NCBI RefSeq assembly: GCF_039545135.1
Contig: NZ_BAABRU010000007.1
Location: forward strand, 288,415-352,414
Origin: Herpetosiphon gulosus
GTDB taxonomy: Bacteria; Chloroflexota; Chloroflexia; Chloroflexales; Herpetosiphonaceae
Reading direction: 5' to 3'
Length of the DNA stretch: 64,000 nucleotides
Position numbers and translations under genes: made by a program. Shown here piece after piece: positions 25,291 through 33,851 of this stretch; the stretch's first letter is position 1; each line of letters opens with the position of its first letter. The notes beneath the pieces are model-generated. The model saw only the letters and a program-made list of their open reading frames with translations. It was not told the DNA's origin and made no database searches.

Positions 25291-27168
25291 CTAGGCCACT
25301 ACTTCCTCTTCGCGCCGAAATTGGCTCATATACAAATCGTAGTATGCGCCGCGTTGCGCCAACAATTCGGTATGCGTGCCACGCTCGATCACAGCCCCGT
25401 CTTTAAGCATCAAGACCAAATCGGCGTTACGAATTGTGCTCAAACGGTGGGCAATTACAAAGCTGGTTCGGCCTTGCAGCAAGCTATCAAAGGCCTGCTG
25501 AATCAAGCGCTCGGTACGGGTATCAACACTCGAAGTCGCTTCATCAAGAATTAAAATGCGTGGATTGGCTAGTGCAGCCCGTGCAATCGCGATTAATTGA
25601 CGTTGGCCTTGGCTCAAACCACCACCACGTTCGCCCAGCACGGTTTGGTAGCCATCACTCAAACGCTCAATAAAATCGTGAGCCGAGGCCAATTTGGCTG
25701 CTGCAATCACTTCTTCATCGCTGGCATCGAGCCGCCCATAGCGAATATTATTAATCACGGTATCCGAGAACAAGAACGAATCTTGGAGCACGATACCAAT
25801 TTGGCGGCGTAAGCTAGCAGCTGTTACATCGCGTACATCAATTCCATCAATCTTAACTGCGCCACCAGTGACATCATAAAAACGCGGCAGCAAATTGATA
25901 ATCGTGGTTTTGCCTGCGCCAGTCGGCCCAACAATCGCGATCGTTTGGCCTGGTTCAGCAGTAAAACTGACTCCGCGCAAAACTGGTTCGCCTTTTTTGT
26001 ACTCGGCTTTAGCATCGACCAACTCCACTTTGCCGACAATCGCGGGCATTTCGCGGGCATCAGGCTTGTCGGTTACATCGGGAACTTCATCAAGCAAATT
26101 GAAAATTCGTTCGCCGCCAGCAATCGCATTTTGCACATTAGTCCACATCACGGCAATTTGCTGAATTGGTTGGTTGAAGCGTTGGACATATTGCAAGAAG
26201 GCAAATACCAAACCTAGCGAAATTGCAGTCGAGCCAAATAATGGTTGATCGCGTAAGACTGAAAGCCCGCCAACCACAACCACAATTGCAATCGCCACAT
26301 AGCCCAAGGCTTCGAGCACTGGGTTGAGCGCACTGGTGAAGGTGGCAGCTCGCACGTTGGCATCACGATTGGCCGCGTTGGTACGCACAAATTGAGCGAT
26401 ACTTTCTTCTTCACGATTGAAGGCTTGTACTTCACGCGCCCCAGCGATGCTTTCTTGCAAGCCAGCATTGACGCTGCCCATCTGTTGGCGGGTTTTACGG
26501 AAGGCTTTGCGAGCTTGACTCGAAAAATAGAAGGTTGCAATTGCCATAAACGGCACAACGCTCAAGCTCAACAAAGCATAGGGCACATTTTCTTGTAACA
26601 TTTTGATCGCAACCCAGCCGATTAGCAAAATACCGCCAAGCACGTTGAGCAAGGCAAAGCCCAGCATCTGCTGAATCGTATCGGTATCGCTGGTGATGCG
26701 ACTCATAATGTTGCCAGCTTCGTTGCGCGAGTAAAAACCCAACGACAAACGATGAATTTGGGCAAATAGATCTTCACGCATCTGGCGCAGGGCATGTTGA
26801 CCTGACCAGTTCATAGCATAAAAGGCCAAGCCTTGCAAAATCGATGTCCCAATAAACAAGCCACACAACAACAGCACCAATGAGCCAAGTCCGCTCAAAC
26901 GATCAGCGCTGCTAATTTCGCTATTGATCGTATCAAACCAGCAGGCGCTGGGGTTGGGCAGCAAATAGCAATCGATCGATTGGCCGATCAAATCGGGGGT
27001 AACAACTTGGCCCCATGTGCCGATGACAATTAAAAGGATGGCAAACGCAAAGCCAAACCATTTTTTACGAAAATAAAAGCCAAAGCGAGCCAGCGTTGCA
27101 CCCAAGCGTTGGGGCTTTTCAGTTTCAGCTTCTAATAAGTGGCGAGGACCGCCTAATCCACCCATCAT
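25291..27168 (-). CDS. ABC exporter half-transporter, consensus-site subunit
   Basis: 625-residue fusion of a six-helix type IV exporter membrane domain (about 30-345) and a nucleotide-binding domain (about 380-610). Walker A GPTGAGKTT, signature LSQGQRQ, Walker B ILILDEATSSVD with the catalytic Glu, and switch His in VIAHRLST. ATG at 27168 follows the upstream exporter stop by four bases, with AGGAGG upstream. Its partner at 27173-29110 has Asp in place of the Walker B Glu, so the two form an asymmetric heterodimer like TM287/288 or BmrCD. Likely a drug, lipid or peptide exporter. The long insertion with Cys near residues 75-85 (NPSACWFD) lies in the first external loop. Confidence 0.92.
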   Translation of the reverse strand: MMGGLGGPRHLLEAETEKPQRLGATLARFGFYFRKKWFGFAFAILLIVIGTWGQVVTPDLIGQSIDCYLLPNPSACWFDTINSEISSADRLSGLGSLVLLLCGLFIGTSILQGLAFYAMNWSGQHALRQMREDLFAQIHRLSLGFYSRNEAGNIMSRITSDTDTIQQMLGFALLNVLGGILLIGWVAIKMLQENVPYALLSLSVVPFMAIATFYFSSQARKAFRKTRQQMGSVNAGLQESIAGAREVQAFNREEESIAQFVRTNAANRDANVRAATFTSALNPVLEALGYVAIAIVVVVGGLSVLRDQPLFGSTAISLGLVFAFLQYVQRFNQPIQQIAVMWTNVQNAIAGGERIFNLLDEVPDVTDKPDAREMPAIVGKVELVDAKAEYKKGEPVLRGVSFTAEPGQTIAIVGPTGAGKTTIINLLPRFYDVTGGAVKIDGIDVRDVTAASLRRQIGIVLQDSFLFSDTVINNIRYGRLDASDEEVIAAAKLASAHDFIERLSDGYQTVLGERGGGLSQGQRQLIAIARAALANPRILILDEATSSVDTRTERLIQQAFDSLLQGRTSFVIAHRLSTIRNADLVLMLKDGAVIERGTHTELLAQRGAYYDLYMSQFRREEEVVA

Positions 27169-27172
27169 AGCG

Positions 27173-29110
27173 CTAAGCCTCCTCAACGCTTGAGTTTTCA
27201 AGCGCTGCAATGTCGGCATCGCCGACCAGTTGCGAATTGTAAATTTCGGCGTAGATGGCACTGCTTTCCATTAATTCTTCATGGTTGCCACGCGCCACCA
27301 CTTGGCCTTTTTCGAGCACCAAAATTTGGTCAGCATTCAAGACGGTGCTAATCCGTTGGGCAATTACCACGCTGGTGCGGCCTTGCATCAATTGATCAAG
27401 TGCCTTTTGAATGCGATATTCAGTCATCAAGTCAACGCTGCTGGTCGAATCATCCAAAATCAGCAGCCGTGGATTGAGCAGCAAAGCGCGAGCAATCGCG
27501 ATCCGTTGCTTTTGACCGCCAGACAAGGTTGCACCGCGTTCGCCAACCGAGGTATCGTAGCCTTGAGGAAAAGTCATAATAAAATCGTGAGCCGAGGCTG
27601 CTTTAGCAGCAGCTTCAACTTCTTCAAACGTCGCCTCAGGTCGCCCAAAAGCGATGTTATCGCGAATTGAGCCACTAAACAGATTGGTTTCTTGCAGCAC
27701 AATCCCAATCTGCGAGCGCAAGCTATCAAGTTTTACATCGCGCAAATCATGGCCATCGATCAAGACTGCACCTTCGCTGACATCGTAAAAGCGGGGCAGT
27801 AAGTTGATGATCGTCGATTTGCCACTACCAGTTGCGCCAAGTAAAGCGATTGTTTGGCCTGGTTTAGCCGCGAAACTCACATCGCGCAGCACTGGATCGC
27901 TGCTGCCAAAGTAGCGAAAGGTTACATTACGAAATTCAACGTTGCCTTGAATGGCGGGTAATTCTTGGGCATCAGGCTTATCGGTAATTTCGCTCTTGGC
28001 ATCGAGAATTTCGAAAATACGCGAGGCCGAAGCGCCAGCCTGAGCCATCAGCGAGATAATAAAACCAAGCTGACCCAAGGGAAAAAACACATAGACCAAG
28101 TACAAGCTGAATTTTTGATATTCACCTAAATCTAGCGTACCACCCAAAATTTGGCGACCGCCGAAATAGAGAATTCCCGCTTGGCCAAGTTGTGCCACCA
28201 AAAAGATTACCGGAAACAAAAACGAAAAGACTTTGCTAATTCGCAGTTGTTGGTCCATCAAATCGGTTGCCGCCAGATCAAAGCGTTGCGATTCGTATGG
28301 CTCGCGGGTAAACGCCTTGACAACTTTGATCCCCGCCAAGTTTTCTTGCAAAATGGTATTGAGTGACGAAAGTTTGCGTTGCACAATCCCAAACAAGGGC
28401 TGGCTGACTTTACCAAAGATCATAAACATGACCATGGCGACCGGTAGCAACGGCACAACCACCAATGAAAGCTTCCAATTGGTGAAGAACAGAATTACTA
28501 ATGCGCCAACCAAGAGCAACAAGGCTTGAGCGGTTAAAATCAAACCTTGAGCAATGAAAGTTCGCACTTTTTCCACATCATCGGTGGCGCGAATCATCAA
28601 TTGGCCAGTTTGATTTTGATCGTAGTAGGAGAATGAAAGGCGTTGCACCCGCGCAAAAATCTGATTACGCAGATCAAACGCCACACCTTGCGAGGTTTTT
28701 TCAGCCATATAGGCTTGCACAAACGAGAAAATTCCGCGCATAAAAGCAAAAGCCACAATAATCAACGCCGCATTAATCAACAACGATTCAGCATTGGTTT
28801 GATCAAGCCGCAATTGTTCGATAGTCGTACCTGCTTGTTGGGCGGCGGCAGCTTGCATTGGCTCAGGCACTTGCTTGAAAATAATTCGCGCAATTGAGCC
28901 ACTGGTTACCGCATCGATCATGTTTTGCACCAATTGCGGCACTGCCAATTGGGCTAAGGTTGCGAGTGCCAAGGCCACATAGGCCAGAATCGCCGATTTG
29001 CGCTGAGCACCGAGGTAGGCGATCGCACGACCAAGCCCCCCCGACCCACCGCCAGCCTTCTGACCACGCTGTGCTTGGGGTTTTCCCATTTGTGCTTGCA
29101 CGTTGCCCAT
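27173..29110 (-). CDS. ABC exporter half-transporter, degenerate-site subunit
   Basis: 645 residues: Gly/Gln-rich leader, six membrane helices (about 35-370) and an ATPase domain. Walker A GATGSGKST, signature LSGGQKQR, Walker B LLILDDSTSSVD (Asp replaces catalytic Glu), and VIAQRIST, where Gln replaces the switch His. Two changes in one site are the classical mark of a degenerate ATP site in heterodimeric exporters. An external loop of about 45 residues between helices 1 and 2 is Ala/Gln-rich. The start could be ATG at 29110 or, better placed behind AAGGA, GTG at 29101. A perfect 25-bp palindrome lies directly upstream. Confidence 0.92.
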   Translation of the reverse strand: MGNVQAQMGKPQAQRGQKAGGGSGGLGRAIAYLGAQRKSAILAYVALALATLAQLAVPQLVQNMIDAVTSGSIARIIFKQVPEPMQAAAAQQAGTTIEQLRLDQTNAESLLINAALIIVAFAFMRGIFSFVQAYMAEKTSQGVAFDLRNQIFARVQRLSFSYYDQNQTGQLMIRATDDVEKVRTFIAQGLILTAQALLLLVGALVILFFTNWKLSLVVVPLLPVAMVMFMIFGKVSQPLFGIVQRKLSSLNTILQENLAGIKVVKAFTREPYESQRFDLAATDLMDQQLRISKVFSFLFPVIFLVAQLGQAGILYFGGRQILGGTLDLGEYQKFSLYLVYVFFPLGQLGFIISLMAQAGASASRIFEILDAKSEITDKPDAQELPAIQGNVEFRNVTFRYFGSSDPVLRDVSFAAKPGQTIALLGATGSGKSTIINLLPRFYDVSEGAVLIDGHDLRDVKLDSLRSQIGIVLQETNLFSGSIRDNIAFGRPEATFEEVEAAAKAASAHDFIMTFPQGYDTSVGERGATLSGGQKQRIAIARALLLNPRLLILDDSTSSVDLMTEYRIQKALDQLMQGRTSVVIAQRISTVLNADQILVLEKGQVVARGNHEELMESSAIYAEIYNSQLVGDADIAALENSSVEEA

Positions 29111-29122
29111 CCTTACAATTTC

Positions 29123-29147
29123 AATTAGTTAGTTGAACTAACTAATT
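29123..29147. promoter_or_regulatory. Perfect 25-bp palindromic operator before the ABC exporter operon
   Basis: AATTAGTTAGTT-G-AACTAACTAATT: 12-bp arms around one central base, ending 13 bp before the exporter start codon. Shares its words with the site at 5765-5781 in front of the MFS exporter. So close to the start codon, a bound repressor would block transcription start or elongation. A MarR-family regulator is the likeliest ligand. Confidence 0.7.
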
Positions 29148-29417
29148 GTACGCCAAGTTTCAAAAAGATCAATCATACTCTAGTACGAGAACGTGGTGTG
29201 GATCGGTTGATCCACGAAGGGCACGAAGATGAGAAATAGAAACCACGAAGAACGCAAAGAACGCGAAGCGCACAAAGGATATATATGCTCTCTGTTATAT
29301 GACCTTCATCCCTCATCCCTCATCCTTCATCCTTTCTTGATCCTCTATGTTCTGCGGCAGGCTTGCACTATAATAGAGTTGTGAGGTGTGTTGTGCATCA
29401 CTGATAGGATTACGCCG
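29148..29417. repeat. Intergenic region with family-3 repeat words and a -10 box for the LuxR-type gene
   Basis: From about 29208 the DNA is made of phrases found elsewhere: GATCCACGAAGGGCACGAAG, AACCACGAAGAACGCAAAGAACGCGAAG, and CATCCCTCATCCCTCATCCTTCATCC followed by CTATGTTCTG. None encodes a gene. TATAAT at 29369-29374 is a likely -10 element for the regulator starting at 29418; no good -35 is seen, which may mean activator-dependent use. Confidence 0.55.
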
Positions 29418-31817
29418 ATGGGAATTCCACGCCATATTCCATTACCAGTTACACCGCTGCTTGGCCGCATCCAAGAAATGGCTCAACTTGAGCAGCTTTT
29501 GCCCGATCCCACAATTCGTCTGGTTACCTTGGTTGGGCCTGGTGGAGCGGGCAAGACTCGCTTAGCACTCGAAGCAGGCCGCACAGTCTGCGAGCAATTT
29601 GCCGATGGCGCGTTATTTGTCAGTTTGGCCCATGTCTATGATGTTGATCTGGTGTTGCCAACCCTGGCCCAAGCCTTCAACCTCAGTCGACTGGGCAATC
29701 AATCGCTCTTGGCCAGCGTTGGGGCGTGGCTAGCCGACCAAGAATTATTGCTGATTTTGGATAATTTGGAGCAGGTTATCGATGTCGCAGCTCTATTAGT
29801 CCAGCTTTTGGCTTTGGCTCCCAAATTGACCTTGTTGGTCACCAGCCGCGAAGTATTAAATGTGCAGGGCGAATATCGCTTGCCAGTGCCGCCGCTGAGC
29901 CTGCCACCTAGTAGCCAACCCATGGCAATCGAGCAATTAAGCGAATTTAGCGCAACCCGCTTATTTATTGAACGAGCCAAAGCTGCCCGCCCACACATTC
30001 CGCTGAATGCCAATGATGCCCAAAGTATCGCTACGATTTGTCAGCGCCTCGATGGCTTGCCCTTGGCGATTGAACTGGTTGCGGCTTATACCAAGGTTTT
30101 TACCCCGCAAGAATTATTAACCCGCTTCAGTTATAGCCTCGATGTGCCAGTCGGCGGCGCACGCGATTTGCCTAACCGCCAACAAACGTTGCGCCAGTGC
30201 ATTGATTGGAGCTACCAACGCTTGACCCCTGAGGAACAAACGGTTTTTTGTTATCTCAGCGTGCTAGTCAGTAGTTGGACGATGGCAGCGGTTGAGCAGA
30301 TTTGTGCTGGGCAGGCCAATGTGGTAGCAACCGTTTTAGCCTTGGTCAATAAAAGTCTGGTGGTCGAGCAAACTACCCACGATGGTCAAACTCGCTTTAC
30401 CATGCTACAAACCATCGCTGAATTTGCCCGTGAGCAAGCAGTGCTATGTGAAGATTTTCAAACGATCTGCCAACGCCATGCCAGCTATTATTTACAGATG
30501 GTTGCCCAAGCCGCGCCGCATTTGCGTGATCAGCAACAGGCTCATTGGTTACGTCACCTTGATGCCGAGCAGGGCAATATTTACGCCGCCCTGCAATGGA
30601 CGCTTGATCATGCCGTGGTTGAATCGATCGAACTCTTTCCATCAATTAATTTGTGGATCACCTATCGCCGCCGCCATGGCGATGTTTGGTGGATCGAGCG
30701 CATGCTTGAGGCCAGCAGCAACATTCGCTCGGGCGCACGAGTTGAAACGCTCTCCACGGCTGGCTGGTTTATTCTCAATCAAGGCTTATTTGCCCAAGCC
30801 GAAACCATTTTTGAGCAAGCGTTGAGCCTCGCCCGCGATTTGCAAATTCCCATGAGCATTGGCTTGGCGCTGCATGGCGTTGGCGAAATTGCCTATCATC
30901 GCGGCGACTATGCTCAAGCAGTCACGCTCTACGAGGAAAGTGTTCAAATTTTCGAGCAGCTTGATGATCACAATGAGTTGGCATGGTCGCTTGATCATTT
31001 GGGGCGGGCTTGTATTCAGCAAGGTCAATGGAAACGCGCTGCGCTGTTGTTTGCCCGTGCCCATCAGCTTTTTGCCCGCTTAGGCCATTTGTGGGGCGAT
31101 GCCTTTGCACTCAATCACTGTGGTATCGTCGCCGCCGCTCAACAAGATTATGATCAAGCTCAGCATTTTATCGAAGCCAGCATTGCGATTGCTGAGCAAT
31201 TGCACGACCCATGGCATCGTGCCGAGGGCTTGCATCAATTAGGATTAATTGCCTTGGCGCGTCAGCAGCACGATCAAGCATTAACTGCCTTATACGAAAG
31301 CTTCAGTCTGCGTCGCCAACATCAATTGCTACCGATGATCGCGAGTTCACTTGAAGCCTTAGCCCGCGTCGCTCAAGCCCAACATCATTGGTCGTGGGCG
31401 GTGCAATTGAGTAGTCGCGCTGCTAGTTTACGCTTGCAAAGTGGCGAGCCAATGCCAGCCACCGAGCAGCGCATTCAACAACACGTATTAGATGAAGCTA
31501 AAAAATTGCTGGGCGAGCCGCAATATCAACATGATTGGGAGCAAGGCCAACAGCTTGAGTTGGATATGGTAACGTTACGTCAACCAACCCCGCAAACGCC
31601 AACCCCGCTGTTGACCAAACGCGAACATGAATTGCTAACCTTGATTGCTCAAGGCAAGAGTAATAGCGAAATCGCCCTAGAATTGGTGCTTAGCCCATTT
31701 ACCGTGAACAATCATTTGCGGGCGATTTATCGTAAATTGGGCGTTTCAACCCGGAGTGCAGCGGCCTATATCGCCCGCGAACGCGGCTTGCTGGAAAGCC
31801 TCGAACAGCGTGTTTAG
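29418..31817 (+). CDS. Large ATP-binding LuxR-family transcriptional regulator (AfsR/LAL-like) with TPR region
   Basis: 799-residue signal-integrating regulator. An N-terminal STAND/NB-ARC-type ATPase has Walker A GPGGAGKTR (40-48), Walker B LLLILDNLE (about 111-119), the sensor TSREVL, and GLPLAIELVA. A central helical-repeat region (about 380-700) has TPR-like units (ALHGVGEIAYHRGDYAQAV, SLDHLGRACIQQGQW). The C-terminal LuxR-type HTH reads LTKREHELLTLIAQGKSNSEIALELVLSPFTVNNHL. ATP binding and a ligand on the TPR scaffold presumably control DNA binding. ATG at 29418 has AGGA eight bases upstream. Transcribed alone; targets unknown. Confidence 0.9.
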   Translation: MGIPRHIPLPVTPLLGRIQEMAQLEQLLPDPTIRLVTLVGPGGAGKTRLALEAGRTVCEQFADGALFVSLAHVYDVDLVLPTLAQAFNLSRLGNQSLLASVGAWLADQELLLILDNLEQVIDVAALLVQLLALAPKLTLLVTSREVLNVQGEYRLPVPPLSLPPSSQPMAIEQLSEFSATRLFIERAKAARPHIPLNANDAQSIATICQRLDGLPLAIELVAAYTKVFTPQELLTRFSYSLDVPVGGARDLPNRQQTLRQCIDWSYQRLTPEEQTVFCYLSVLVSSWTMAAVEQICAGQANVVATVLALVNKSLVVEQTTHDGQTRFTMLQTIAEFAREQAVLCEDFQTICQRHASYYLQMVAQAAPHLRDQQQAHWLRHLDAEQGNIYAALQWTLDHAVVESIELFPSINLWITYRRRHGDVWWIERMLEASSNIRSGARVETLSTAGWFILNQGLFAQAETIFEQALSLARDLQIPMSIGLALHGVGEIAYHRGDYAQAVTLYEESVQIFEQLDDHNELAWSLDHLGRACIQQGQWKRAALLFARAHQLFARLGHLWGDAFALNHCGIVAAAQQDYDQAQHFIEASIAIAEQLHDPWHRAEGLHQLGLIALARQQHDQALTALYESFSLRRQHQLLPMIASSLEALARVAQAQHHWSWAVQLSSRAASLRLQSGEPMPATEQRIQQHVLDEAKKLLGEPQYQHDWEQGQQLELDMVTLRQPTPQTPTPLLTKREHELLTLIAQGKSNSEIALELVLSPFTVNNHLRAIYRKLGVSTRSAAAYIARERGLLESLEQRV

Positions 31818-31846
31818 GCCTGATCCGCAACTGGCTGTTCTCGGAT

Positions 31847-31852
31847 TATAAT
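31847..31852 (+). promoter_or_regulatory. -10 element for purD-purN
   Basis: TATAAT 42 bp before the purD start, just after the end of the LuxR-type gene. The -35 is not clear. It suggests that purD-purN has its own promoter. Confidence 0.45.
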
Positions 31853-31894
31853 AGGGCTTGAACCCGTTACGAGCCTATTGAGGATAGCAACGCA

Positions 31895-33157
31895 ATGCGA
31901 GTATTACTTGTTGGAGCCGGCGGGCGTGAACATGCCCTAGCATGGAAAATCGCCCAATCGCCATTATGCGAACACCTGTGGATCGTCCCTGGTAATCCCG
32001 GCACGGCAACGCTTGGTACAAACGTCGATTTAGCCGCAGACGATGCTGCTGGCATTGTGGGTTTAGCCACCCGCGAACAGATAGATTTGGTGGTTGTCGG
32101 GCCAGAAGCGCCCTTGGTCGAAGGCCTAGGCGAGGTCTGCGAGGCTGTCGATTTGGCCATGTTTGGGCCTTCGTCTGAGGCCGCCCAACTTGAGGGCAGC
32201 AAAGCCTTCGCCAAAATGATTATGCTTGAGGCAGGCGTGCCAACCGCTGCCGCTCATACCTTTGATGATCCCGCCGCCGCAATCGCCTTTGTTGAAGCAG
32301 ATCAACAAGCTTGGGTGGTTAAAGCTGATGGTTTGGCCGCTGGTAAAGGTGTAATCGTGCCCGATGATGGTAATGTTGCTGCCACGATCAGTGCCATTCA
32401 CGAGTTGGCCGCGACCAACGCTGGTACGCGCTTGGTACTCGAAGAAAAATTAACTGGCCCCGAAGTTTCGTTATTGGCCTTATGCGATGGCGAACGGGCG
32501 ATTCCGCTAATCGCCGCCCAAGACCACAAACGCATCGGCGATAACGACACTGGCGGCAATACCGGCGGCATGGGATCATATGCACCAGCCCCAATTTTGC
32601 CCTATGCCGAAGCCCAAGCCTTGGTTGATGTGATTTTCACGCCAGTACTACGCACTATGGCCGCTCGCCAAATTCCCTATCGTGGTGTGTTGTATGCTGG
32701 CTTGATGCTCACACCCAACGGCGTAAAAGTCATCGAATTCAATGCCCGCTTTGGCGACCCCGAAACCCAAGCCCTGCTGCCCTTGCTCAAAAGCGATTTG
32801 CTCGAACTGCTGCACAAAGTTGCCACCAGCAATCTAGCCGATGTCACAATCGAATGGCACGACGGCGCGGCGGTGTGTGTGGTGCTTTCGGCGGCAGGCT
32901 ACCCCGCCAAACCGCGCACTGGCGACGTGATCACAGGTTTAGATCGCTTGCCCAGCGATGTCTTGTCGTTTCAGGCGGGCACCGCAACCAATGCCCAAGG
33001 CCAGTTGGTGACCGCAGGCGGACGAGTTTTGGGCATCACCGCAGTTGCGCCAACGTTACGCGAAGCTCGCGATAAAGCCTACGCCGCAACCGAATTGGTC
33101 GAATTTGCTGGCAAATATCAACGCAGCGATATCGCCGCACGGGGGTTAGCAGAATGA
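31895..33157 (+). CDS. purD: Phosphoribosylamine-glycine ligase (GAR synthetase)
   Basis: Second step of purine synthesis: ATP-dependent joining of phosphoribosylamine and glycine. ATP-grasp enzyme of 420 residues: MRVLLVGAGGREHALAWK, VVGPEAPLVEGL, GSKAFAKMIM, WVVKADGLAAGKGV, QDHKRIGDNDTGGNTGGMGSYAPAP (in parts), EFNARFGDPETQ and the C-terminal SRVLGIT-like GGRVLGITAV. Complete. The stop overlaps the purN ATG (ATGA), so the two enzymes of consecutive steps are translationally coupled. Confidence 0.96.
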   Translation: MRVLLVGAGGREHALAWKIAQSPLCEHLWIVPGNPGTATLGTNVDLAADDAAGIVGLATREQIDLVVVGPEAPLVEGLGEVCEAVDLAMFGPSSEAAQLEGSKAFAKMIMLEAGVPTAAAHTFDDPAAAIAFVEADQQAWVVKADGLAAGKGVIVPDDGNVAATISAIHELAATNAGTRLVLEEKLTGPEVSLLALCDGERAIPLIAAQDHKRIGDNDTGGNTGGMGSYAPAPILPYAEAQALVDVIFTPVLRTMAARQIPYRGVLYAGLMLTPNGVKVIEFNARFGDPETQALLPLLKSDLLELLHKVATSNLADVTIEWHDGAAVCVVLSAAGYPAKPRTGDVITGLDRLPSDVLSFQAGTATNAQGQLVTAGGRVLGITAVAPTLREARDKAYAATELVEFAGKYQRSDIAARGLAE

Positions 33158-33774
33158 TGCGGCTTGCCGTGATGGTATCGGGCAGTGGCTCAAATTTACA
33201 AGCCTTAATCGATGCCCAAAAAGCGCAACAACTCAATGCCACAATCAATGTGGTGATTTGCGATCAGCCCAAAGCCCAAGCAATCAGCCGCACCTTGGCC
33301 GCCCGCATTCCAGTGATCTGCGTGCCATTGGCCAAAAAAGCCAGCCGCGAGCAATGGGCCACTCAAATTAGCGAATTACTGGCAGCTTTCAAGCCCGATT
33401 TGATTGTGATGGCAGGCTGGATGCGGGTGATGCCAGCCTCGTTTGTTGAACGCTGGACTCCGAATATCATCAATCAACACCCTGCCTTGTTGCCTGAGGA
33501 TGGCGGCGAATTCTATCCGCTCAACGATGGCCGCCAAATTCCGGCAATTCGCGGAGCGCATGCGGTGCGTGATGCCTTGGCGTTGGGCGTGCCAGTCACT
33601 GGTTGCACGGTGCATCAAATCACGCCAATCGTTGATGTTGGCCCGGTTTTGGCTCAAGTTGAAGTTGCGGTCTTGCCCGACGATGATCAAGCCAGTCTGC
33701 ACGAACGAATCAAACAAGCTGAACGACGGATTTTAGTTGAAGTAATTAACAATTTAGCCCAAACAGTTGCCTAA
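33154..33774 (+). CDS. purN: Phosphoribosylglycinamide formyltransferase, 10-formyl-THF dependent
   Basis: Third step of purine synthesis, transfers a formyl group to GAR. VMVSGSGSNLQALIDA (phosphate loop), catalytic Asn and His in INQHPALLP and Asp in VDVGPVL are in place. Between LLP and HAVRDAL there is a stretch of about 21 residues (starting EDGGEFYPLNDG) where E. coli PurN has about seven. 206 residues, otherwise normal. Start overlaps purD by four bases. Confidence 0.93.
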   Translation: MMRLAVMVSGSGSNLQALIDAQKAQQLNATINVVICDQPKAQAISRTLAARIPVICVPLAKKASREQWATQISELLAAFKPDLIVMAGWMRVMPASFVERWTPNIINQHPALLPEDGGEFYPLNDGRQIPAIRGAHAVRDALALGVPVTGCTVHQITPIVDVGPVLAQVEVAVLPDDDQASLHERIKQAERRILVEVINNLAQTVA

Positions 33775-33782
33775 ATTCCGCC

Positions 33783-33827
33783 CTAGCCGTAGTAATTTCC
33801 GCTTGCAACGTCACCTGCTACGGCTAG
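33783..33827 (+). terminator. Hairpin between purN and the carboxylase gene
   Basis: CTAGCCGTAG and CTACGGCTAG form a perfect 10-bp stem with a 25-base loop. It sits eight bp after the purN stop and ends 10 bp before the GGGAGA ribosome site of the next gene. No T-run follows, so attenuation or RNA stabilisation is as likely as termination. Confidence 0.45.
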
Positions 33828-33851
33828 CGCTATTCTGTGGGAGATATGTCA

